64,000 nt of DNA from Paenibacillus sp. Soil750 (GTDB taxonomy: Bacteria > Bacillota > Bacilli > Paenibacillales > NBRC-103111), in contig NZ_LMSD01000034.1 of the NCBI RefSeq assembly GCF_001428045.1, forward strand, positions 367,205-431,204, written 5' to 3'. The translations under genes were made by a program, and so were the position numbers. Of this stretch, positions 8,590 to 17,547 are shown one piece after another; position 1 is the first letter of the stretch, and each line of letters starts with the position of its first letter. The notes below the pieces were generated by a model. That model saw only the letters and a list, made by a program, of their open reading frames with translations. It did no database searches and was not told the DNA's origin.

Positions 8590-8618
8590 TTGAAATAGAT
8601 GGCATTCATTGCTAAAAT
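8590..8618 (+). promoter_or_regulatory. Sigma-A promoter of the folD riboswitch transcript
   Basis: TTGAAA (8590-8595) and TAAAAT (8613-8618) are 17 bases apart, a strong sigma-A match. Transcription would start near 8625, immediately upstream of the riboswitch. Confidence 0.7.
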
Positions 8619-8631
8619 AAAAGTATGAATA

Positions 8632-8702
8632 AACGTTGTGTGACTGGCGGAACATGGGGAACCATGAGGGAGCACATCGATAACGGCCGTACGCCTGGGC
8701 AA
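8632..8702 (+). ncRNA. ZTP/ZMP riboswitch (pfl motif)
   Basis: The region contains the diagnostic conserved pieces of the pfl motif in order: GACTGGCGGAACATGG, GGGAACCATGAGGGAGC, and CCGTACGCCTGGGCA just before the terminator. ZTP riboswitches sense the folate-stress alarmone ZMP/ZTP and activate one-carbon genes; folD is one of their best-known targets, and folD follows here. The 3' element CGCCTGGGC is followed directly by a terminator stem, the usual ON-switch layout. Confidence 0.9.
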
Positions 8703-8733
8703 GAGGTAAGGGGAAATCCCCTTACCTCTTTAT
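8703..8733 (+). terminator. Riboswitch-controlled terminator
   Basis: A perfect 11-bp stem, GAGGTAAGGGG/CCCCTTACCTC with loop AAAT, is followed by a T-rich tail. It sits between the ZTP aptamer and the folD ribosome site and is expected to be prevented when ligand is bound. Confidence 0.85.
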
Positions 8734-8763
8734 GTTTGATCCTAACTTGAGAGGAATGATAAG

Positions 8764-9606
8764 ATGACCGCGGAAACCGTAATCTTGGATGGTAATCGAG
8801 TGGCAACAGACATGAAAGAGGCACTGAAAGGTAGAATTAATCGATTAGCCGGGAAGGGAATCATTCCTTGCTTGGCTACGATTTTGGTCGGTGGTGATCC
8901 ATCATCAGCTACTTATGTGAAAATGAAAGGAAATGCATGTAAACGACTTGGTATCAGGTCGATTCGTATTGAACTTCCCGAGCATACCTCGACAGCAGAT
9001 TTGATTGCTGAAATTCAGAAACTGAATGTTGACCCTAGTGTCCATGGGATTTTGTTACAACACCCGGTACCTCATCATATTGATGAAAGGGCTGCATTCG
9101 AAGCGATTGGTATCGAGAAAGATGTAGATGGTGTAACGACGCTTGGATTTGCTCAAAATGCTTTCGGCTTCGCCGATTTCCCTTCTTGTACACCGACGTC
9201 GATACTTGCAATTATGGATTATTATCACATTTCAATGGAAGGCAAGCACGCTGTTGTCATAGGGCGAAGCCCCATTCTCGGGAAACCAGTTTCCATGATG
9301 TTACTCAATCGGAATGCGACAGTAACGACATGCCATTCAAAGACTGCGAACTTAGAAGAGATGGTGCGGTTAGCTGATATTGTGGTAGCGGCAGTTGGGA
9401 AACCGAAATTTGTGCAAGGGGATTGGATTAAACGAGGGGCCGTCGTGTTGGATGCGGGGTATAACGAAGGCAACATTGGGGATGTTGATTATGAGGCCTG
9501 TAAGGATCGAGCATCAGCAATTACGCCTGTTCCTGCAGGAGTTGGGCCTGTCACAATCGCTACCTTGTTGAAACACACCGTCGATGCGGCAGAAAAGTTA
9601 GCTTAG
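8764..9606 (+). CDS. folD: Bifunctional methylenetetrahydrofolate dehydrogenase / methenyltetrahydrofolate cyclohydrolase
   Basis: 280 residues, normal for FolD, which interconverts 5,10-methylene-, 5,10-methenyl- and 10-formyl-tetrahydrofolate using NADP in the cytoplasm. Visible family motifs are the catalytic-lysine region YVKMKGNACKRLGI, the substrate-loop LLQHPVPHHI and KDVDG, the cofactor-domain signature VVIGRSPILGKPVSMML, and the closing TPVPAGVGPVTIA. Expression is controlled by the ZTP riboswitch directly upstream. The ATG at 8764 has GAGAGGA about 8 bases upstream. Downstream genes are on the same strand with a gap of 24 bases, so they may share transcripts. Confidence 0.97.
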   Translation: MTAETVILDGNRVATDMKEALKGRINRLAGKGIIPCLATILVGGDPSSATYVKMKGNACKRLGIRSIRIELPEHTSTADLIAEIQKLNVDPSVHGILLQHPVPHHIDERAAFEAIGIEKDVDGVTTLGFAQNAFGFADFPSCTPTSILAIMDYYHISMEGKHAVVIGRSPILGKPVSMMLLNRNATVTTCHSKTANLEEMVRLADIVVAAVGKPKFVQGDWIKRGAVVLDAGYNEGNIGDVDYEACKDRASAITPVPAGVGPVTIATLLKHTVDAAEKLA

Positions 9607-9630
9607 CCCAGGATGAAAAGGGGGAGCAAG

Positions 9631-10161
9631 ATGAAATTGTTTCACGTAAGTGAAGAAAAGGATATTTCTATTTTCAACCCTAGACTTCCTTCAAGAAAAG
9701 ATCTGGACCCAACCAAAGGATTAGTATGGGCGATTAATGAGAAATGTTTCCCCAATTTTCTAACGCCTCGTAATTGTCCGAGAGTTACTTTTTATGCCAA
9801 TGAGGCAACTACGGAGGAAGATAAAAAGAACTATTTGTCTTCACAAGCAATGAGTCACGTCGTAGCGATTGAGCATAAATGGTTTGAAATCATGAAGAAC
9901 ACAACGTTATATGTCTATGAATTTGATTCGTCAGATTTCTATGAGCGAGATCTTGGAGCGGGTTACTATGTGAGCGAGAAATCACAGGTTCCCATCCGAC
10001 GATTCGAAATTCAAAATCTCTTTGATGAGCTTTTTAAAAGAAACATAGAAGTCCGACTTCTGGCAAATTTGTGGGATTTATCTGATAAAATACAGCAATC
10101 GAGTTTTCAATATTCGATGTGCCGGATGGGCTTTGCTGAGCAGAGACTAACCGAAGTTTAG
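9631..10161 (+). CDS. DUF6886-like protein
   Basis: 176 residues starting MKLFHVSEEKDISIFNPRLP. The opening LFHVSEE...F.PR and GLVWAINEKCFPNFLTPR resemble a conserved Bacillota family that I believe is DUF6886. Its fold (short beta strands and a WAI segment) recalls ADP-ribosyltransferase-like RES/DUF952-type small domains, but that similarity is only an impression. I chose ATG 9631 with GGGGGA upstream over ATG 9613. The gene lies 24 bases after folD and 46 bases before the PhzF gene on the same strand. No function is known to me. Confidence 0.7.
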   Translation: MKLFHVSEEKDISIFNPRLPSRKDLDPTKGLVWAINEKCFPNFLTPRNCPRVTFYANEATTEEDKKNYLSSQAMSHVVAIEHKWFEIMKNTTLYVYEFDSSDFYERDLGAGYYVSEKSQVPIRRFEIQNLFDELFKRNIEVRLLANLWDLSDKIQQSSFQYSMCRMGFAEQRLTEV

Positions 10162-10207
10162 ATTAGATTTTTTTAAAAAATATCGATGAAAATAGGGGGG
10201 GATTATC

Positions 10208-10993
10208 ATGACATTAACAATCTATGTTGTGGATGCTTTCACGGATCAAGTATTCAATGGAAATCCTGCTGCTGTTTGTATAACTGCTGAACCTCTGGAT
10301 GATGAGTTGATGCAACGAATTGCTTCAGAAATGAATCTGTCAGAAACAGCTTTTTTGTTTCCTCAGCAAGACGGATATTCACTTAGATGGTTCACACCTA
10401 TTTCTGAGGTGGATTTATGCGGTCATGCTACATTGGCAAGCGCGCACATGTTGTGGGCAACAGGGATTTTACCACTGAACCAACGAGCTAGTTTCTTTAC
10501 CAGAAGTGGACTCTTAACGGCAATAAAGCATGATGCTTGGATTCAACTTAATTTTCCATCAGAACCTGTGATTGCGTGTGAATATCCATCCGAATTGGTG
10601 GATGCTCTTCAAATTGTTCCTTTATATGTTGGACGAAATAGATGGGATTATTTCATTGAGGTTGAATCTGAAGACATCATTAAGCGTCTAAGTCCTGATT
10701 TTTCTTTGTTGCAGACGATTCAAACAAGAGGGATCAATGTAACAAGCCGCTCGCAAGAATTTGACTTTGTTTCAAGATGCTTTTTCCCAGCTGTCGGTGT
10801 GAATGAAGACCCCGTAACGGGCTCATCTCATTGTGGACTTGCACCATATTGGGGTAAGAAATTAAATAAAACGGATATGTACGCGTATCAGGCATCGGCT
10901 AGAGGCGGTATACTAAAAATTAGTTTACATGAAAACAGAGTTCTACTGTCAGGACAAGCAGTTACGGTTATGAAGAGCGAGTTGTTCATCTAG
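10208..10993 (+). CDS. PhzF-family isomerase-like protein
   Basis: 261 residues. The PhzF/diaminopimelate-epimerase-like fold is shown by FNGNPAAV, the catalytic glutamate in NLSETAFLF, CGHATLASAH in the first half and NEDPVTGSSHCGLAPYW in the second. Family members isomerise or epimerise small acids; PhzF itself acts in phenazine biosynthesis, but most bacterial homologues have no known substrate and no phenazine genes are present here. A GGGGGG run precedes the ATG. Only 17 bases separate it from the downstream glycosyltransferase gene, indicating one operon. Confidence 0.9.
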   Translation: MTLTIYVVDAFTDQVFNGNPAAVCITAEPLDDELMQRIASEMNLSETAFLFPQQDGYSLRWFTPISEVDLCGHATLASAHMLWATGILPLNQRASFFTRSGLLTAIKHDAWIQLNFPSEPVIACEYPSELVDALQIVPLYVGRNRWDYFIEVESEDIIKRLSPDFSLLQTIQTRGINVTSRSQEFDFVSRCFFPAVGVNEDPVTGSSHCGLAPYWGKKLNKTDMYAYQASARGGILKISLHENRVLLSGQAVTVMKSELFI

Positions 10994-11010
10994 CATAAGG
11001 AGAGGTAGAT

Positions 11011-12225
11011 ATGGCGCGCATTTTATTTATGAACGTTGGATCAGAGGGACATATCAATCCCACTATCGGAGTCGTACAGGAGCTGATTTCCCGTGGTGAA
11101 GAGGTCGTGTACTTTTGCATAGAAACATTTAGAGAGCGAATCGAGAACACGGGAGCTACCGTACGAACATTTGACGACCAAAAGTTTATAAAAGCCTTCA
11201 TCTCAGGTGGAAGAAATTACTTGTTAGAGAGAATTAACGGACTTTTACTCACCGCAGATATTGTTATACCAAGCGTGCTTGAACAGATCAAAAATGAGAA
11301 ATATGACTATATCATTCATGATTCCATGTTCGGTTGTGGACGTTTACTTGCTCAGATGCTTAAACTGCCAGCAATTAATTCTTGCACGTCTTTTGCGCGG
11401 TCCAAAGAATCCATTGATCAAGAGTTGGAACATTTTTTAAATAATGTCCCTTCTGAAATCGTTAAACCTATTTATGAGCAATACCAAAACCTGACGATGA
11501 TGGTGAAGGAAAAATATGATATAGAAATCCATTCTCCTTATGAAGTATTGTGTAATCCAGCACCGCTCACAATCGTATATACCACTAGGGAGTTTCAACC
11601 GAATGGTGAATCGTTCAACCAGTCCTATCAATTCGTAGGGCCATCGATCTCAACACGATTAAGCTCAGAAAGCAACGCGTATACAGGAATTCGAAATGAA
11701 AAACCAATTTACATTGCATTGGGAACCGTGTTTAACCGATCCATTGATTTCTATAAACTTTGTATCGAGGCATTGGGGAATACTGAACATGCTGTTGTCA
11801 TGTCAATTGGGAATAACGTTCAATTATCTGACTTAGGCGAAATTCCAACTAACTTTACTGTGAAACCCTATGTTCCACAAACCGAATTGCTTGCCCATAC
11901 GAAGTTATTTATCACACATGGTGGCATGAATAGTACGCATGAGGGCCTCTATTATGGAGTTCCACTCCTTGTAATCCCGCAAAGCGCTGATCAACCGATG
12001 ATTGCTAAGCAAGTCGAAAGTATCGGCGCAGGTGTGACTTTGCAAATGCTAACTTTGAGTGCTAAACAACTAAAGGAAGCTGTAGATCAGGTGTTAAGTG
12101 ACTCCTCATTTCTGACTGCTGTTGCAAAAATTAGGGAATCTTTTCGAGAATCAGGTGGGTATCGTCAGGCTGTTGATGAGATTTTTAAGTTTAAAAGAAA
12201 TAACGGGAGCTTTTCAAGTTATTAA
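11011..12225 (+). CDS. UDP-dependent glycosyltransferase, MGT/YjiC type (GT1)
   Basis: 404 residues, GT-B fold. The N-terminal acceptor domain starts ARILFMNVGSEGHINPT, the usual GxxGHxxP motif with the conserved His. The C-terminal donor domain has the GT1 signature HGGMNSTHEG and PQSADQP. Such enzymes attach sugars to macrolides, flavonoids or other small hydrophobic molecules, often for detoxification. AGGAGAGG lies before the ATG. It is the third gene of a close-packed set with the DUF6886-like and PhzF genes, which may mean a shared small-molecule substrate (inference). Confidence 0.9.
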   Translation: MARILFMNVGSEGHINPTIGVVQELISRGEEVVYFCIETFRERIENTGATVRTFDDQKFIKAFISGGRNYLLERINGLLLTADIVIPSVLEQIKNEKYDYIIHDSMFGCGRLLAQMLKLPAINSCTSFARSKESIDQELEHFLNNVPSEIVKPIYEQYQNLTMMVKEKYDIEIHSPYEVLCNPAPLTIVYTTREFQPNGESFNQSYQFVGPSISTRLSSESNAYTGIRNEKPIYIALGTVFNRSIDFYKLCIEALGNTEHAVVMSIGNNVQLSDLGEIPTNFTVKPYVPQTELLAHTKLFITHGGMNSTHEGLYYGVPLLVIPQSADQPMIAKQVESIGAGVTLQMLTLSAKQLKEAVDQVLSDSSFLTAVAKIRESFRESGGYRQAVDEIFKFKRNNGSFSSY

Positions 12226-12283
12226 TAAGTCTGGCATCGAACCTTTAGGATAATCACTACGATTTGAAATGGAGATTCAACTA

Positions 12284-13330
12284 ATGAGAATGCATACAGA
12301 TCCCAAAGGAGATGCCTACGCGCAAGTCATTGATTTAGCGATACGAAACTCGGAATGTTTTGTACTTAGCGAAAGACTATGGCATCTTGCAGATGGGGAG
12401 CAGAAGCAATACACAAGCGTGTTAGAAGCGTTAGAGCCTTACTTGGTGAAAACAATCATCATCCAAGGCGAGAATATCGAAGATGTTATCCAAATTAAAA
12501 AAGAATATCGCAGTCATGCTTTTTATACCGCAGGTTCTTATTATTTGTATAGATGTTGTGAAGAAAGCGGGCATCTACTGAAACAGATGGCCAATCAGTT
12601 GTCGGATTGGATATTCCCAAAACTTCCGGAAGACTTATGTTTCTTGAAAGAAGGTGGTGGTGACTACCTTTACTCGATTGTCCATGAAGATGAATATGGG
12701 ATGGATGTAACTGAGGAAGAAGCAATGGGATTGATGGATCAAATGACAGGACTTTTTCTAAGAATAGAGGCTCACATGGACTTTGATCGTCTACTAGATG
12801 ATGCCATTAAACATAAAACGGATAAGCTGTATATTAGTCGACATCATGTAACGGAATTGCCTGAGAGAATTCGGGAACTTTCGGAGCTGCGGGAACTAGT
12901 CATTTTTGAACAAGATCTTTACAACTTACCGGAGGGGTTGTTTGAGTTAAGTAAGCTTGAAAGTTTGACCATCCAAACAGCTGATTTGGCCTATATTCCA
13001 GCATCCATAGCGAAGTTGAAGAACCTAAGAGTACTTTGCATCCAATGTGGAAGCTCTGATCGACCGACTCCGGGCTACCAGATAAAGCCGAAGGAAGAAA
13101 TCAGCCTAAACGTATTGCCAGCTGAAATTGCAGAGCTTGAGAAACTGGAACAATTAACGATTCAATTTACCTCGATACATGAGTTGCCGGTCGAAATGAT
13201 GAAACTGAAGAAGCTGCGATTTTTAAACGTAGCCATGTGTATGATTGATAGGAAGCCTGATTTTCTCAATGAAATGAAGCAATTGGCCTATGTAAATTTG
13301 TCTCGAGATTCGTTATGGGAAACTGAGTGA
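12284..13330 (+). CDS. Leucine-rich-repeat protein
   Basis: About 348 residues. The N-terminal half is an alpha/beta region without a family that I recognise, rich in acidic residues. The C-terminal half, from about residue 180, has 6-7 leucine-rich repeats of the SDS22/bacterial type (for example LPERIRELSELRELVIF, LPEGLFELSKLESLTI, LPAEIAELEKLEQLTI). LRR domains bind other proteins. There is no signal peptide, so it is probably cytoplasmic. I prefer ATG 12284, which has GGAG 9 bases upstream, over ATG 12269, which has no ribosome site. A terminator follows. Confidence 0.78.
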   Translation: MRMHTDPKGDAYAQVIDLAIRNSECFVLSERLWHLADGEQKQYTSVLEALEPYLVKTIIIQGENIEDVIQIKKEYRSHAFYTAGSYYLYRCCEESGHLLKQMANQLSDWIFPKLPEDLCFLKEGGGDYLYSIVHEDEYGMDVTEEEAMGLMDQMTGLFLRIEAHMDFDRLLDDAIKHKTDKLYISRHHVTELPERIRELSELRELVIFEQDLYNLPEGLFELSKLESLTIQTADLAYIPASIAKLKNLRVLCIQCGSSDRPTPGYQIKPKEEISLNVLPAEIAELEKLEQLTIQFTSIHELPVEMMKLKKLRFLNVAMCMIDRKPDFLNEMKQLAYVNLSRDSLWETE

Positions 13331-13340
13331 TTAGAGTCAA

Positions 13341-13376
13341 AGAAGAGGAGCTTGCGATGAGGCAGCTTCTTTTTTT
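13341..13376 (+). terminator. Intrinsic terminator after the LRR gene
   Basis: GAGGAGCT (13345-13352) pairs with AGCTTCTT (13364-13371) over 8 bp with G-U pairs, running into a T tract. Confidence 0.7.
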
Positions 13377-13477
13377 GTATGATGAAGTATGAAGTCGAAA
13401 CAATTACTCTCCATATGAGTCAAATAATGGAAGGGGTTATCACGCATCATGAAATCAGTTTAGCGAAGGAGGTAAAG

Positions 13478-15343
13478 ATGGCCTATATTCGTTTGATTGT
13501 TTTGGTCCTGTTCGTTGAAGTTATGATAACCATGGCAGTCAGTTTTGGTATTTACTTTGGATTTTCCATCTATCCGTATACGCTGACAACGTTAACTCCA
13601 TCAGGGGCTGCTGTTCAGTCAGCTGGTTTTAACGCAACGATTCCTTTGTATATGCCTTCACTTGCTGATTTGAAAATGCCATACACGTATCTTCGGTTAG
13701 CCACACCAGCATGGGGAGGTGCAGCATTCCTAATCTCTGCCGTCTTAATGGGGTTACAAAGTTTTATAAGAGGCATGTATCTAGGCGGGCTGAAAGAAAG
13801 GGTGCTGAACCAGGAGAAAGTTCCACTGCTTGTATATGGGCGCAGATATTTCGGCGATATGATCGCATGGACGATTTTTCAATTCGTGACTGGCGCGGCG
13901 ATGATCTTCCTTGCAGCGTCTTTTATTCCAATTGGAATCATTTTGATGATTATTTTAATGTGTTATTCACTCACGCCATATTTGATCGTACTCGAAAATA
14001 TCAGCTTTAGTAATGCTTTGGCAAAGGCTACGGGTACGTTTAGGCGGAATTTTGGTGCCATGCTGCCACTCGCGTTGCTTGCGATGATGTGCACGCTAAT
14101 TGTGAGTTTGTTCCGTTCACTAACATCACCGTGGGGATATGCAGTACCTTTGCTCGCATACGCATGTATTGGAACTTTGTTAATAGGTAAGCTTATGAGA
14201 ATATTAGCGGAGAAGCTTAATATTAACCCTGAGCAACAGAGTACGATGCAGCCAACTGATGAAATCCGAACTCGAGGCTTGGTCAACGTTATGGTTGTGC
14301 TGCTAATACCAGTTTTACTCTTCACAGGGATATTTACTGCTTCAGGAAAGCACTTAAGGATGTTCGACTTCGGTAATAAAAAGAAGATCGAGGGTATCTC
14401 GTATTTGACAAGTTTCTCCGATGTGTATTATGCGTCCAAGACGAGGTATACAGCTTATTTGTGGCAGTCGGACGAATACAGTTTGGCAATAAAGCTTCCA
14501 GATTTAACAGGCGATCGTAAGCCTGATGAATTGCGTGGCATAGCAGAAATCACGTGGCGGATGGATGAGAATAATCGCAGAATACAAGGGAGTTCACTTC
14601 AAACCGCTGAAAATTCCAACATACATAAGAGCCAGTTGATGTATCGTCTTGTCAAAGAGACAGCTAAGGATGGCCATGTTTATTATTCTAGTTTGAGAGG
14701 CTCATCTTCGATACTTCCTGGTGATGTGGAACCTCATGAGCCATTGTCCGTGCAAATCATGGTCAGTGGAGATGGCAGTCAGATATTTGTTATACAGTAC
14801 CCTACGCGCTTCGATATTTCGCCTGTATTCCGTGTTTCGGATGACGGGAAATATGTGATCACAGGAACAAGCCCAGTAAATCCAATGGATTTCCACACCT
14901 ATTGGTTCACCGCAGATCAACGTATCGATCACATGTTCAACTTACTGGTTGCCAAAAACCAATGGAATGACATCGCAATGTTTAACCGAGCTTACCTTGC
15001 GCTTGCTTCTGCGATGCAGGAGGGTGATGGACGTACGGTCGTTAAAGTGCTTGAGACGATGCGGAAGTCCGGTGTAGACGTGAAAGCACCTGATTGGGAT
15101 ATCCCGACATGGACGGATCAACTACATCGTCGATATCATGATGTTAGCTTGCCTAATTTCTTAGAGCTGCTATCGAAGGCAGGCATTCAAGAGGGTTATG
15201 AAGTCACAGAGATATCAAACAACAACGAGGATAAGGTCGGTGTTTACCGTCTTGAGGTACCGTTCCCTGATGGTGTTATACCAATAATGTATAAGGAATC
15301 TAAGGTAGATGGCAAGCTGTTGTCTATCAATATAGAGGACTAG
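13478..15343 (+). CDS. Multi-pass membrane protein with C-terminal extracytoplasmic domain
   Basis: 621 residues from ATG 13478, which has an excellent AAGGAGGTAAAG site; the frame is open back to 13379 just after a terminator, so that extension is probably not translated. About six transmembrane helices occupy the first 270 residues, with a further helix near residue 280-300 (VNVMVVLLIPVLLFTGIF). A long soluble part of about 320 residues follows, with DVYYASKTRYTAYLWQSDEYSL and a helical DMAMFNRAYLAL-like region. The N-terminal half resembles glycerophosphoryl-diester-type/DUF membrane domains only vaguely. No function assigned. Confidence 0.7.
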   Translation: MAYIRLIVLVLFVEVMITMAVSFGIYFGFSIYPYTLTTLTPSGAAVQSAGFNATIPLYMPSLADLKMPYTYLRLATPAWGGAAFLISAVLMGLQSFIRGMYLGGLKERVLNQEKVPLLVYGRRYFGDMIAWTIFQFVTGAAMIFLAASFIPIGIILMIILMCYSLTPYLIVLENISFSNALAKATGTFRRNFGAMLPLALLAMMCTLIVSLFRSLTSPWGYAVPLLAYACIGTLLIGKLMRILAEKLNINPEQQSTMQPTDEIRTRGLVNVMVVLLIPVLLFTGIFTASGKHLRMFDFGNKKKIEGISYLTSFSDVYYASKTRYTAYLWQSDEYSLAIKLPDLTGDRKPDELRGIAEITWRMDENNRRIQGSSLQTAENSNIHKSQLMYRLVKETAKDGHVYYSSLRGSSSILPGDVEPHEPLSVQIMVSGDGSQIFVIQYPTRFDISPVFRVSDDGKYVITGTSPVNPMDFHTYWFTADQRIDHMFNLLVAKNQWNDIAMFNRAYLALASAMQEGDGRTVVKVLETMRKSGVDVKAPDWDIPTWTDQLHRRYHDVSLPNFLELLSKAGIQEGYEVTEISNNNEDKVGVYRLEVPFPDGVIPIMYKESKVDGKLLSINIED

Positions 15344-15361
15344 AACATTCATTGATACGAA

Positions 15362-15407
15362 GGTGCCCCTAAAGTCATGTATGTGGCGGGAGGCACTCTT
15401 TTTTTTA
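15362..15407 (+). terminator. Intrinsic terminator
   Basis: GGTGCC (15362-15367) pairs with GGCACT (15392-15397), with extra pairing of CCC with GGG inside, and is followed by nine T residues. Confidence 0.6.
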
Positions 15408-15520
15408 TTTTAGCAAAAGTAAAAACAATAATAAAACGCTAAAAATCAATAATGTTTTATTGTAAAACGATAAATTATATGATAAAGTCAAATCAATAAT
15501 TATGAAAAGAGGTGCTTTTG

Positions 15521-16003
15521 GTGAAACAAGGAACAACATTATTTTTGAAAATCGTCGTCTTTCTTATTGGCCTCCCTGTGCTTGCCCTGTGCATATTCGT
15601 GGTGCCGGAGCTTGGGAGATATGCAGTGGAGTTGTATCCAGGCAAGACGTATTTGCAATATCTCTTTTACATCGATATCTATGCTTCAGCGATCCCCTTT
15701 TATTTTGCGTTGTATCAGGCTTTCAAGCTGTTAAGTTATATCGATAAGAACGTTGCCTTCTCAGAATTATCTGTAATCGCATTGAAAAATATCAAATACT
15801 GTGCCAACGCAATCAGTATCTTATATGTGGTAGGCTTGCCGATCTTGTATCTGATTGCGGAGAAAGATGACGCCCCTGGTCTCATCGCCATCGGTTTGAT
15901 TATTATATTTGCTTCCACCGTGATTGCTGTTTTCGCCGCTGTTCTTCAAAGGCTTTTGCAAGAAGCGATCGATATCAAATCAGAAAATGACTTAATAGTC
16001 TGA
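15521..16003 (+). CDS. DUF2975 membrane protein (YoaS-like)
   Basis: 160 residues with four transmembrane helices and the DUF2975 hallmark YASAIPFYFALYQAFKLLSYIDKNVAFSELSV region, where the loop after helix two carries the conserved FS.LSV..LK.IK.C pattern. The GTG at 15521 fits AGAGGTG upstream; a GTG three codons earlier is possible. The next gene, 10 bases downstream, is a small Xre-type regulator. Together they form the common YoaS/YozG-type pair, in which the HTH protein is thought to regulate or act with the membrane protein. Confidence 0.85.
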   Translation: MKQGTTLFLKIVVFLIGLPVLALCIFVVPELGRYAVELYPGKTYLQYLFYIDIYASAIPFYFALYQAFKLLSYIDKNVAFSELSVIALKNIKYCANAISILYVVGLPILYLIAEKDDAPGLIAIGLIIIFASTVIAVFAAVLQRLLQEAIDIKSENDLIV

Positions 16004-16013
16004 GGTGAATAAT

Positions 16014-16235
16014 ATGGCGATAATAATCAATATTGATGTGATGCTGGCTAAAAGGAAAATGAGCGTGACAGAACTTTCGGAAAGGGTTGGCATTACGCTA
16101 GCTAATCTATCTATTCTGAAAAATGGTAAGGCAAAAGCGATTCGAATTTCCACGTTGGAAGCGATATGTAAGGCATTGGATTGTCAACCTGGTGATATCT
16201 TAGAATTCAAAAGTGACGAAGAAACGCAAGACTAA
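16014..16235 (+). CDS. Small Xre/YozG-type helix-turn-helix regulator
   Basis: 73 residues, essentially one Cro/C1-type HTH domain: MLAKRKMSVTELSERVGI (helices 1-2), TLANLSILKNGKAKAIRIST (recognition helix region) and LEAICKALDCQPGDILEF (closing helices). ATG 16014 has GAGGTG 6 bases upstream. Paired with the DUF2975 gene and followed within 40 bases by a membrane protein gene on the same strand, which suggests one operon. Confidence 0.9.
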   Translation: MAIIINIDVMLAKRKMSVTELSERVGITLANLSILKNGKAKAIRISTLEAICKALDCQPGDILEFKSDEETQD

Positions 16236-16270
16236 TACGTTTGGATAATAAACATGGAGGAGGGATACTT

Positions 16271-17518
16271 GTGGACAGTAACAATCTGATCATTAAACAT
16301 ATGGGCAACCCCCACGAGCTTGAGCGAATGTTTAGAAAAGAACCTGAGGCTTTTAGAAAAACATTCGCTTACGCTTGGGAACAAAACCCGAATTCGCAGG
16401 TACTTGCCACTTGGTATGAGAGATTGCACTTCAAAGAAGATGTACATACAGAAAAGGCGTCCTTGTTTCAAAAGGACTTCTTTATCATGGGCATTTTGGC
16501 GATACTGGCTGGGATCATCACACGGATCCTTTTCCATTTTGTCGAACAAGAGACAATCGCTCCAATCAATCTTGTTTTTGGTGTGCTACCATTTATTGCG
16601 ACCTTCTTTGTATGCAGCAATCCCCCACGGAGACATGTTATATATATACTTGCAGGGTTGTTTCTTGTCTCTATCATATATGTGAATATACTGCCACTCG
16701 AGCAGAATGACAGTATACTTTTATCTTATATACACCTTCCTATTTTCCTATGGGTGTTAGTGGGGCTTGCTTTTACAGGAAATGAATATCGACGTGGCAG
16801 CGTCCGCTTAGCCTATCTTAAATTTAATGGTGAACTTGGCATTCTTTACGCGACTATGGCCATAAGTGGTGTATTGTTAACAGGTTTGACTATGCAGCTA
16901 TTTAGATTTGTGGGCATGGATATCTCTGAATTTTACTTTAAAAATGTTGTGTTATTTGGAGCTGTCGCGCTATCCCTTGTGGCGACATATCTCGTTTCGC
17001 GCAATCTTAAACTTGCCAAAAATATCGCGCCTTATATCGCCAAAATTTTCAGTCCGCTTGTGTTGGTAACTTTGTTGGTCTATCTGATAACGGTTATGGT
17101 GGTTGGGAAAAATCCGTTTTTGGATCGAGATTTCCTCCTTTCCTTTAATGGCATATTGCTTTGTGTACTAGCCGTTACCATTTTCTCCATTACAGAAAGC
17201 GGAACAGATGAGAAAAAGAATATTTCGGATTATATAAACTTTGCTTTACTTGTGCTAGCACTTATAATTGATAGCGTGGCAGTATCAGCCATCGTCTTCA
17301 GGCTTTCCTCTTATGGGATTACGCCTAACCGGATTGCTGTTCTAGGTGTCAATATATTGATTTGGGCTAATCTTATTTGGATTATGGTTTCATATCTGCT
17401 TTTCTTACGAAATAAAACAGGACCTTCTACCATCCAAGACGCCGTAACGAAGTATTTACCAGTCTATGGAGTTTGGGCTGCTTTTGTTGCATTTACGTTT
17501 CCTTTTATTTTCAAATAA
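16271..17518 (+). CDS. Multi-pass membrane protein of unknown function
   Basis: 415 residues from GTG 16271, chosen because GGAGGAGGG lies 6 bases upstream; a TTG at 16241 would add ten residues. The first 75 residues are soluble and look regulatory (NPHELERMFRKEPEAFRK). About ten to twelve transmembrane helices follow, and the C-terminal part resembles DUF4153-type proteins. In Bacillota such proteins are often next to YoaS/YozG-like pairs or RNA polymerase sigma factors. The substrate or role is unknown. Confidence 0.75.
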   Translation: MDSNNLIIKHMGNPHELERMFRKEPEAFRKTFAYAWEQNPNSQVLATWYERLHFKEDVHTEKASLFQKDFFIMGILAILAGIITRILFHFVEQETIAPINLVFGVLPFIATFFVCSNPPRRHVIYILAGLFLVSIIYVNILPLEQNDSILLSYIHLPIFLWVLVGLAFTGNEYRRGSVRLAYLKFNGELGILYATMAISGVLLTGLTMQLFRFVGMDISEFYFKNVVLFGAVALSLVATYLVSRNLKLAKNIAPYIAKIFSPLVLVTLLVYLITVMVVGKNPFLDRDFLLSFNGILLCVLAVTIFSITESGTDEKKNISDYINFALLVLALIIDSVAVSAIVFRLSSYGITPNRIAVLGVNILIWANLIWIMVSYLLFLRNKTGPSTIQDAVTKYLPVYGVWAAFVAFTFPFIFK

Positions 17519-17547
17519 AATAGCTATACCAATGGAGTGTAACCGAC

